From contig CAMART010000001.1 in the NCBI GenBank assembly GCA_945860705.1, forward strand, positions 55,486 to 119,485: a DNA stretch of 64,000 nucleotides. The letters are read 5' to 3'. The DNA is from Chitinophaga pinensis. Its GTDB lineage: Bacteria > Bacteroidota > Bacteroidia > Chitinophagales > CAMDFR01. Below the pieces are notes generated by a model that saw only the letters and a program-made list of their open reading frames with translations, was not told where the DNA came from and ran no database searches. A program made the translations under genes and the position numbers. Of this stretch, positions 25,490 through 31,325 are shown piece after piece (within the stretch, counting starts at the first letter, position 1; the number at the start of each line of letters is the position of its first letter).

Positions 25490-26762
25490 TTATTTGTGTT
25501 TCATTAGCAACTAATGAAGTATATCTTTTTGCTAAGATGATAACAAAAATTAATATATACAAACCCAAAAGCAACATGCTAAAAACAATTCCTTCTTTTG
25601 AATTGAAAAATGGAACAGCAAAAACTAATCCCATGATAAATCTAGTAAGATAACTAGAAGTGTTCGTCACGCTATTTACTCTACCAATAACATTGTTTGG
25701 CACTATTTTGAAAAAATAAATATTTCTATAAATTCGTATACCTGCATTGCAAAGTCCAATCACAAAATTTAAGAATATGAAAAAAGAAATATTTGTATTA
25801 AATGTATGTATAAAATAAACCATTGCTCCTAAACTCAATAATATCAATATCTTCAAAGGGTTATTAGTTTTTTTAAATACATATGTAACTAAAAATCCTG
25901 CTGACATAGCACCAAATGCAAAACACATTTCTGCTCCTGCAAACACATAAGATTTGGCTTCTAAATATTTGTCTATGTATATTGGCAGTTGATAATAGCT
26001 ACACATGATTATTGTATTAAAAACTGCTGCTCCACCTATACCCAACCATAATAGATCTGGTCTTTCTTTTAGATAATTTATACCAAATTTAAATCGTTCT
26101 TTCAATGAGCTTGTGTCAATTTTATTTGTTTTATATGGCGTATATTTCATAAACAACAACAATAGAAAAGATATAAAATAAGTACTGCCATCCAACAAAA
26201 AAACGTCAGCCAAACTCCAAGATTGAAAATGAAACGACAAGCCCATTACTTTCAGCAACTCTGATTCGTTGCCACTGTAGCCACTCAACAATACTGCAGC
26301 CAATCCACCACTCACTACTGTGGCTGCTTGTCCTTGTATTTCTACTAAAGACAATATACGCATATAGTTTTTGGGGTCGCTTATTTCTTGAGCTAGTGCA
26401 TATAGGTTTGGGTAATAAATATTGTAAATAAATGTGGTGCACGAAAACACAAACATAGCTAAATACATAGATACTTCCGTGTTATTGTATGCTTGATAGG
26501 AAGCTAACAATAAAGCTACTGCTCCAAAAAGATTGATACTCAGAAATATTTTTTTTCTACTGTACTTATCTACTAGCGTACCCGCATATAAACTCCAAAA
26601 CATAGAGATACATATTAGTACACTATAAAATATTCCAAAAATGCTTCCTATTTTCAAAACAGCATTGAAATACCAAACCACTCCTATCATACTGATGCCT
26701 TGTGCACAGGAACTAATGATATTGGCAAAAAATAGTAATGCTATTGCTTTCTTATTATTCAA
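25476..26762 (-). CDS. Major facilitator superfamily transporter
   Basis: 428 aa, about 12 hydrophobic segments. The loop between TM2 and TM3 reads AGTLVDKYSRKKIFLSIN, a good match to the MFS motif A (GxLaDrxGrkkxl). The order and the LLFFANIISSCAQGISMIGVVWY start resemble the drug/macrolide-efflux type MFS_3 group. The start is a TTG at 26762; no in-frame ATG exists upstream before the divergent recX promoter and the first internal ATG would cut TM1. Substrate unknown. Only 13 bp separate it from recX, so the two promoters overlap. Confidence 0.82.
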   Translation of the reverse strand: MNNKKAIALLFFANIISSCAQGISMIGVVWYFNAVLKIGSIFGIFYSVLICISMFWSLYAGTLVDKYSRKKIFLSINLFGAVALLLASYQAYNNTEVSMYLAMFVFSCTTFIYNIYYPNLYALAQEISDPKNYMRILSLVEIQGQAATVVSGGLAAVLLSGYSGNESELLKVMGLSFHFQSWSLADVFLLDGSTYFISFLLLLFMKYTPYKTNKIDTSSLKERFKFGINYLKERPDLLWLGIGGAAVFNTIIMCSYYQLPIYIDKYLEAKSYVFAGAEMCFAFGAMSAGFLVTYVFKKTNNPLKILILLSLGAMVYFIHTFNTNISFFIFLNFVIGLCNAGIRIYRNIYFFKIVPNNVIGRVNSVTNTSSYLTRFIMGLVFAVPFFNSKEGIVFSMLLLGLYILIFVIILAKRYTSLVANETQINEHQ

Positions 26763-26763
26763 G

Positions 26764-26771
26764 TATATTTG
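26764..26771 (+). promoter_or_regulatory. -7 element (TATATTTG) directly upstream of recX
   Basis: TATATTTG ends 4 nt before the first ATG of recX (26776), so transcription should begin at or next to the start codon, giving a leaderless mRNA. Confidence 0.6.
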
Positions 26772-26775
26772 TTGT

Positions 26776-27249
26776 ATGATGAAAAAAACCGTTTCTCTCG
26801 ATGAAAAAGAAATATTGGCGAAGATACTAAAATATTGCGCCTATAGAGAACGTACCATGCAAGAAGTAAAACAAAAACTCTATGAATATCAAGCTAGCGA
26901 AGAAGTAAAAGAAAAAATAATTACTTTTTTGAAAGAAGAAAATTATGTGAATGATGAGCGATATACACAATCCTATGTAAGAGGAAAAGTAAATATAAAA
27001 AAATGGGGGAAGCAAAAAATAAAAAGCGAACTCAGAAATAAAAATATAAAAGGTGAGGAAGTAGATAATGCACTCAATGATATAGACGAAGCAAGCTATA
27101 AACAAACTTTGATGGAGTTGCTTATCAAAAAAAACAATTCGCTCAAAGATGAAATAAAAAATGATAGAAGAAATAAATTAGTAAGATATGGACTCAGCAA
27201 AGGATACGAAATGAATTTGATTTTTGAATGTTTAAAAGAAATAATATAA
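26776..27249 (+). CDS. recX: RecX regulatory protein
   Basis: 157 aa from the ATG-ATG pair at 26776/26779. An open frame runs back to 26641 but would lie inside the divergent MFS gene, so it is rejected. The protein has the three-helix repeats of RecX: KILKYCAYRERTMQEVKQKLYEYQAS, then IITFLKEENYVNDERYTQSYVRGKVNIKKWGKQKIKSELRNKNI (the most conserved stretch, with FLxxxxYvnDxrya), and a third RRNKLVRYGLSKGYEMNLIFECLKE. RecX binds along RecA filaments and limits recombinase activity. recA is not in the window. Confidence 0.85.
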   Translation: MMKKTVSLDEKEILAKILKYCAYRERTMQEVKQKLYEYQASEEVKEKIITFLKEENYVNDERYTQSYVRGKVNIKKWGKQKIKSELRNKNIKGEEVDNALNDIDEASYKQTLMELLIKKNNSLKDEIKNDRRNKLVRYGLSKGYEMNLIFECLKEII

Positions 27250-27270
27250 TTATAAAATGGAATTATTTTA

Positions 27271-27337
27271 CCCATTGTTGGTATTGCATTTTCTAAACCC
27301 AATACACGACTTTAACACTAAATCTTTTGTTTGGTGA
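27271..27337 (+). repeat. Direct repeat A bracketing the accessory module
   Basis: Starts CCCATTG..TTGGTATTGCATTTTCTA and ends TTTGGTGA. About 80 % identical by eye to repeat B (30467-30535) in the same orientation. Confidence 0.65.
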
Positions 27338-27476
27338 TAACTCCTTGGCGTGACAACACCAACAAGAGGATGAATACTTATTCCATTATCTGCCTCATAG
27401 AGGCAAACTGTTTTTAATAAAGACAATAAATTCAAACTTGAGCGCCGTAGGTGCGACCTGTAAAAAACTTACTATG

Positions 27477-27553
27477 TCGCTCGGCGCTAGCGATTTCATT
27501 AGTAAAGCAAAAAGTGTGATTGACTGCAATCCATCGCTCGGCTCCAGCGATTT
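27477..27553. repeat. Duplicated 20-bp hairpin element
   Basis: Copies at 27477-27496 and 27534-27553 differ at two positions; both read TCGCTCGGC..AGCGATTT and can fold with TCGCT/AGCGA arms. Confidence 0.7.
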
Positions 27554-27903
27554 GACTTGTCACTCAAAATACGTGAATGACTTTTATTTATTTTGCTTAT
27601 AGCAATTGTCAAAAGAGAAATAAATATTGTAGTACAAATTTGAAATGCCGTCACGCCCTGGCGTGAGAGGTATCTAGTTCATTCGTTCCTCAGGATATCA
27701 AAAGTAATTGTACAATTATTAAGTGTAAATTTTGACTTATTATTAATAAAGATGGTTTGCTATTGTTGTCGGGTGTGCCACCCGCCATGGTATCGGAGAA
27801 AATAAAATATGATTATTTTCGTCATGCAAACAAAAAAAAATCTGCGAAGCAAGGGCTGATTTTTCAGCTCTTTCTTCAAAGAAAATATGAAATAAAATTA
27901 ATT

Positions 27904-27944
27904 GACTAACAGAGGTGCTTTACATAGGAACTGCTGTTGTGTGC
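27904..27944 (-). repeat. Palindrome P1 directly after the esterase gene
   Basis: On the minus strand, six bases after the esterase stop, GCACACAACAG begins a short element that ends CTCTGTTAGT. The AACAG/CTGTT outer arms pair; the interior is degenerate. The GCACACAAC edge is also the edge of element P2. Confidence 0.5.
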
Positions 27945-27949
27945 TGTTT

Positions 27950-28936
27950 TTATTGAATTCCTTTAAAAAAGTTCCAAACTTCTTCCGCATATTCTATATC
28001 TCTATTTTGAACTCCACTTGCAGGTGAAGAATTGGTATAAACTGTCTTACTTGGCACAGCGTGTCCAGCGTTATTTAAAATAAAATAAATCAATGGTTTT
28101 GCACCACTATAAATTCTTTTTTCTACGTTGCCTGCATCTGTTGTGTTCACATTAAAAGTAGATATGGTTGGATTAATATTTTGTAACCCGTTTCTTTGTA
28201 ACCAATAATTTAAAGTTGCAGTTTGAGATATTACTTTTCCACGATTACAATTGCCACCAATATCTGCTACACAACCGCCATTTGCTGGCATTGCAGGGTC
28301 GCTTGTTCCGTGAGTTATCAAGATTGGCAATGGTAGATTAGAGCCATTTGTACAAAGTCCGCTTTCAGGAAACTCAGGTAAATTCCCACTTGAAACTGCT
28401 ATCGCTTTAATAGTTTCAGGAAATTGAAAAGCATAAGAATAGGTCATTAAAGCACCATTACTTGTCCCTGTTAAATACATTTTGTTTGAATTAATATTTA
28501 ACTCTGAAATTAATTTTGAATTTAACTGTTTCAAAAAGGTAATGTCGTCACCTTGACTTCCTGATATATCATCACTTCTACAATCATTCCATCCAGGATT
28601 TCCTTGAATGTCGAGTGAACCTTCTGGATAGACTACTAAAAACTTTTCATTATCTGCAATTGTCCGAAAAACGGATAATGGATGAGCGCCTATTTCTGAA
28701 ACTCCAATACCAAGTCCACCGCCACCGTGCAAAACTGTTACAACAGCATTTACAGCTGTCATTCCTGTTGGTCTATAAACTAAATATTTTCTGGTAATGT
28801 TGTTAATTGTTATATAATTTGTTGTCAAACCTTCTTGGTAAGGAATAACATTAGGATTTGAAGGATTTGGATTGTCGTCATCATTGTTACAACCAAGGGT
28901 AAAAATCACGACAAATAATAAAAATGTTCTAATCAT
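27950..28936 (-). CDS. LpqC/feruloyl-esterase-like lipoprotein (PHB-depolymerase family)
   Basis: 328 aa. Lipoprotein signal (TFLLFVVIFTLGCNNDDD; Cys at about 16) followed by an Asp/Asn/Pro-rich tether, so it should be anchored in the envelope. The alpha/beta-hydrolase core has VVTVLHGGGG (oxyanion), MYLTGTSNGALMTYSYAF (nucleophile Ser in GxSxG), ILITHGTSDPAMP (Asp) and LNNAGHAVPS (His), the layout of the LpqC / PHB-depolymerase / CE1 feruloyl-esterase group. It probably cleaves an ester in plant-type polymers or storage polyester; which is not known. It lies in the accessory module with a palindromic element 6 nt after its stop. Confidence 0.8.
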   Translation of the reverse strand: MIRTFLLFVVIFTLGCNNDDDNPNPSNPNVIPYQEGLTTNYITINNITRKYLVYRPTGMTAVNAVVTVLHGGGGLGIGVSEIGAHPLSVFRTIADNEKFLVVYPEGSLDIQGNPGWNDCRSDDISGSQGDDITFLKQLNSKLISELNINSNKMYLTGTSNGALMTYSYAFQFPETIKAIAVSSGNLPEFPESGLCTNGSNLPLPILITHGTSDPAMPANGGCVADIGGNCNRGKVISQTATLNYWLQRNGLQNINPTISTFNVNTTDAGNVEKRIYSGAKPLIYFILNNAGHAVPSKTVYTNSSPASGVQNRDIEYAEEVWNFFKGIQ

Positions 28937-29019
28937 ATTTTATTTATTTTGATAGTTATACTTGGTTAGATATTATTTTCATTGAAAGGTTTAATCTCGG
29001 TACGTTTTTTTTTAAAATA

Positions 29020-29101
29020 GCACACAACGTTTTGCGTGTAGGCGATGTTGCCTTGTGTTGCGCCTGCGGCAAGGCAATATTGCTTACACGCTGTTATGGG
29101 C
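29020..29101 (-). repeat. attC-like palindromic element P2
   Basis: 82 bp with two 22-nt arms (29034-29055 and 29070-29091) around a 14-nt loop. The arms pair fully if three G-T pairs at arm positions 8, 11 and 14 are allowed. Outside the arms sit CACAACG on one edge and GTTATGGGC on the other, so AAC and GTT can pair at the base. It begins 4 nt after the stop (29106) of the beta-propeller gene on the minus strand. Size, folding and place after a gene resemble integron attC sites; identity as attC is inference. Confidence 0.6.
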
Positions 29102-29105
29102 TGGC

Positions 29106-30227
29106 TTATTCCTTAATCACTTTAAATGTCTGTTTCAAATTCTCTCCAACACTGAATAAATAAAAACCACCCGATAAATTACCTAATTCAATGGTAGTAT
29201 TTTCAGAAATTATTTGCCCTGTTAAAACTAATTTTCCTGTGTTGTCATAAACAGTGTAATCAGAACCAAATAATGAAGCAACCGCTTTTACATTAATTTG
29301 CCCGTTCACTGGGTTTGGATAAATAACTATGCTTTCATTCTTGAATTCCACATCGTTAATACCGGTTGAATATGGATTGCCAACAAATATCAATAGATAG
29401 TTAGAAGCTGATAGTTTTAAAGTACTTGGATCGCCACCCTGAATATTTGTATTTACATACCCATTCCAAACTCCTCCATTAGAAGTTGAATTAAACCAAA
29501 CTCCGGTGCTTCCCGATCCATAAAAACGAAGGTCATTGGTATCATTAATCATATAATTGCCTGTCCAGTTATGGTTATTGTTGGATGGAATATCCGGCAC
29601 TTTCATAAAATTAAGTCCGTTTGGAGAAACATAATGATAGGCTCCTTGCTGCGGGCTGCCTATTGGAGCTAAATAATGATAGGAATTATTGAAGTAGATA
29701 ACTGCAGGATCAATAGCTCTGTTGTTCAACTCATCAACTCTTGCATTCGGTTCAAAAGAATAATTAATGCCATCACTACTTACTGCTGAGTAAGTGTTTA
29801 CGGTTGAATCTAAACCTCCAATTGGAAATCCGTCACTTGAAGAGAAATAAATACGGATGCTATCATTATTAAAAACAACAAGGGTTGGGTCAAAAGGTCT
29901 TTGATAATTTGGAGGAAGTCCATTTACAACAATAGGGGTTGGTTGCGTCCAGGTAATTCCATTGTTGTATGAAAACTTAACTGCCACTCTATCCCAGGTT
30001 GGAGAAGGATTAGGCATTCTGAACCATTGGAAAGCACAAATTAATGTATCGCCTTTCCACCTTATTACGGATGGTACCCCGGAAGAATCTTGAAAAACAA
30101 TTGGAGCACCAAACGTAATCCCATCATTAGACCATGCTATTTTAAGCGGTCGTTGCCAAGGGAAATTTTGGCTGAACAATTTTAAGCTGAGTAATAATAA
30201 AAATATAAGCAGCGATATGTTTTTCAT
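29106..30227 (-). CDS. Beta-propeller glycosidase-like protein with T9SS type A sorting domain
   Basis: 373 aa from the ATG at 30227, which gives MKNISLLIFLLLLSLKLFSQ as a signal peptide; a GTG 33 nt upstream is in frame but less likely. The ~270-residue middle has repeated blades like those of GH43/sialidase-type five-bladed propellers (RPLKIAWSNDGITFGAPIVFQD, WDRVAVKFSYNNGITWTQPTPI, RPFDPTLVVFNNDSIRIYFSSSDG, RAIDPAVIYFNNSYHYLAPIG). Catalytic residues were not mapped, so activity is open. The last ~75 aa (SIVIYPNPVNGQINVKAV..YTVYDNTGKLVLTGQI..GFYLFSVGENLKQTFKVIKE) are a type A T9SS sorting domain. It is cassette-like: element P3 is just upstream and P2 just downstream. Confidence 0.8.
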   Translation of the reverse strand: MKNISLLIFLLLLSLKLFSQNFPWQRPLKIAWSNDGITFGAPIVFQDSSGVPSVIRWKGDTLICAFQWFRMPNPSPTWDRVAVKFSYNNGITWTQPTPIVVNGLPPNYQRPFDPTLVVFNNDSIRIYFSSSDGFPIGGLDSTVNTYSAVSSDGINYSFEPNARVDELNNRAIDPAVIYFNNSYHYLAPIGSPQQGAYHYVSPNGLNFMKVPDIPSNNNHNWTGNYMINDTNDLRFYGSGSTGVWFNSTSNGGVWNGYVNTNIQGGDPSTLKLSASNYLLIFVGNPYSTGINDVEFKNESIVIYPNPVNGQINVKAVASLFGSDYTVYDNTGKLVLTGQIISENTTIELGNLSGGFYLFSVGENLKQTFKVIKE

Positions 30228-30286
30228 TTTACACTTTATTTTAGATCTGAAAAAATACACGAATTTTTTCCAAGCTTGCCCTTAAC

Positions 30287-30376
30287 TTGTATATTGGCGC
30301 AACTCCGTAGCGCAAATCACCCCATTTTTGGGTAGATTGGCGCATGTTTTTTCTTATTTAGTTGCGCATATACATT
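30287..30376 (-). repeat. Nested palindromic element P3
   Basis: Outer arms TTGTATATTGGCGCAACT (30287-30304) and AGTTGCGCATATACA (30360-30374) pair with a 2-nt bulge. An inner hairpin (30311-30342) has arms GCGCAAATCACCC and GGGTAGATTGGCGC. It ends at GTTAAGGGC on the minus strand (30276-30284), similar to GTTATGGGC at the edge of P2. Confidence 0.6.
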
Positions 30377-30378
30377 TA

Positions 30379-30386
30379 CAAATATA
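30379..30386 (-). promoter_or_regulatory. -7-like element (TATATTTG) upstream of the beta-propeller gene
   Basis: Fits TAnnTTTG on the minus strand. It would give a ~145-nt leader that contains all of palindrome P3. Confidence 0.4.
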
Positions 30387-30466
30387 TAGATTTTTATAAT
30401 AAAATATTAAAATATATTCTTTGATTTTAAGAATATTTAATAAGTATTGTCATTTATTAGGTTTTC

Positions 30467-30535
30467 CCCATTGGTTGGTATTGTATTTTCTACCAACCAA
30501 TACAGAGCTTTATAACTAAATATTGTGGTTGGTGA
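30467..30535 (+). repeat. Direct repeat B bracketing the accessory module
   Basis: CCCATTGG..TTGGTATTGTATTTTCTA..TTGGTGA, related to repeat A. Inside it, TTGGTTGGTA (30471-30480) and TACCAACCAA (30491-30500) are a perfect 10-bp inverted pair with a 10-nt loop. Confidence 0.65.
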
Positions 30536-30576
30536 AAAATAAACCAAGCACCGGGTAAAATCTAAAAGAACCAAGT

Positions 30577-31095
30577 TTATAAACTCCATTCAGCAATTAA
30601 AAAAGTTGGATTTTCTAAGTTTTGTGTCATCGCTATTTGTAACCACTCGATTTGTGTTTTTCTAATACAATCTTCTTTCTTTTTCTTGAGTTCTACAAAT
30701 ATAAAATGATTGTCCTTACATGCAATTATGTCAAAACAGCCTGCTTTTCGCCCGCCTATTTCTTCATATATTTTTTCGTATACATCTAAAAGTTTTCTGT
30801 CTGGAATCACTGGAGATGAAAAGTGTGGTAATTCTTGCCAAAATTTGTTTCGATAGGTGTCTACCCAAACACCTTTATATCCTTGCTTTTCTAAAAGTCG
30901 TAATATTAGTAGTTCTGCAAAAAGTGGTTCATTGTCTAGTTCTAATATTTTTTTCCCTCCATAGGTGTCAAAGTCATGGTTGTCATTCCATGTTTTAAAT
31001 ACAAAATTATATTTGTCGAGCAGAATTATTTCTCCGTTTTCAGTTGAAATTTTTTCTATAGATATTGAATTTTGTCCTAAGTCTAAATTTGTCAA
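30577..31095 (-). CDS. Stand-alone PD-(D/E)XK (VRR-NUC-like) nuclease
   Basis: 172 aa, no signal. The C-terminal half contains KAGCFDIIACKDNHFIFVELKKKKEDCIRKTQIEWLQIAM: an Asp in a G-x-x-D-hydrophobic strand, then V-E-L-K, then Q-x-x-W in a following helix. That is the core of PD-(D/E)XK nucleases, nearest in layout to VRR-NUC/Holliday-resolvase-like proteins. The N-terminal half has EPLFAELLILRLLEKQGYKGVWVDTYRN, a helix then strand common in VRR-NUC folds. The only possible start between the preceding in-frame stop and the domain is TTG at 31095. It lies next to direct repeat B in the accessory region, so a role in DNA metabolism of that module or in defence is possible but unproven. Confidence 0.65.
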   Translation of the reverse strand: MTNLDLGQNSISIEKISTENGEIILLDKYNFVFKTWNDNHDFDTYGGKKILELDNEPLFAELLILRLLEKQGYKGVWVDTYRNKFWQELPHFSSPVIPDRKLLDVYEKIYEEIGGRKAGCFDIIACKDNHFIFVELKKKKEDCIRKTQIEWLQIAMTQNLENPTFLIAEWSL

Positions 31096-31185
31096 ATCAG
31101 TTGTTTTATTAAATTATAAGTAGAAATATCTATTGTTTATCAGTATCTATTACAAATGTACTTTTTATATATAATATTTCAAATC

Positions 31186-31275
31186 CCTAGCCCTGATAGT
31201 AGCGGTATCCTCTGCCACGCAGTAAGGCAGAGATACAAGCGTCCCGAAGATTCGGGAGCAGGTATCAGCTCCTAA
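31186..31275 (+). ncRNA. Structured RNA candidate (Flavo-1-like)
   Basis: Sequence CCCTAGCCCTGATAGTAGCGG..GTATCAGCTCC recalls a widespread Bacteroidota intergenic element, possibly the Flavo-1 RNA motif. Three stems can be drawn: CTGATA (31193-31198) with TATCAG (31263-31268) closing the whole; GTATCCTCTGCC (31205-31216) with GGCAGAGATAC (31226-31236), one bulge; and CCCGAA (31243-31248) with TTCGGG (31251-31256). It lies upstream of uvrA but before the uvrA promoter. The strand is chosen from recall of the motif and is not certain. Confidence 0.55.
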
Positions 31276-31301
31276 TAAATTATTTTCAATCAATAAATCA
31301 T

Positions 31302-31309
31302 TACCTTTG
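31302..31309 (+). promoter_or_regulatory. -7 element (TACCTTTG) for uvrA
   Basis: TACCTTTG fits TAnnTTTG and ends 16 nt before the ATG at 31326. Confidence 0.6.
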
Positions 31310-31325
31310 CAGTCCGAAATAAAAG

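Larger units (their letters stand above)
27250..27949. other. 700-bp non-coding stretch rich in palindromes
   Basis: No credible gene. It holds direct repeat A (27271-27337), an imperfect palindrome at 27324-27367, two near-identical 20-bp elements each able to form a TCGCT/AGCGA hairpin (27477-27496, 27534-27553), a perfect TCACGCC-CT-GGCGTGA hairpin (27651-27666), a GGGTG/CACCC hairpin near 27770-27783, a GGGCTGA-TTTT-TCAGCTC hairpin near 27853-27871, and the palindrome P1 at its right end. It is more GC-rich in patches than its surroundings. Confidence 0.7.
30261..30576. other. 316-bp non-coding region between accessory genes
   Basis: Contains palindrome P3, a minus-strand -7-like element (30379-30386) and direct repeat B. 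No gene seen. Confidence 0.65.

Noticed and set aside
26641..26775. N-terminal extension of recX
   Set aside because: It runs through the start of the MFS gene and upstream of the recX promoter; RecX homology begins after 26776.
27250..27949. CRISPR array among the hairpins
   Set aside because: The repeated elements have only two copies, no regular spacer length and no cas genes nearby.
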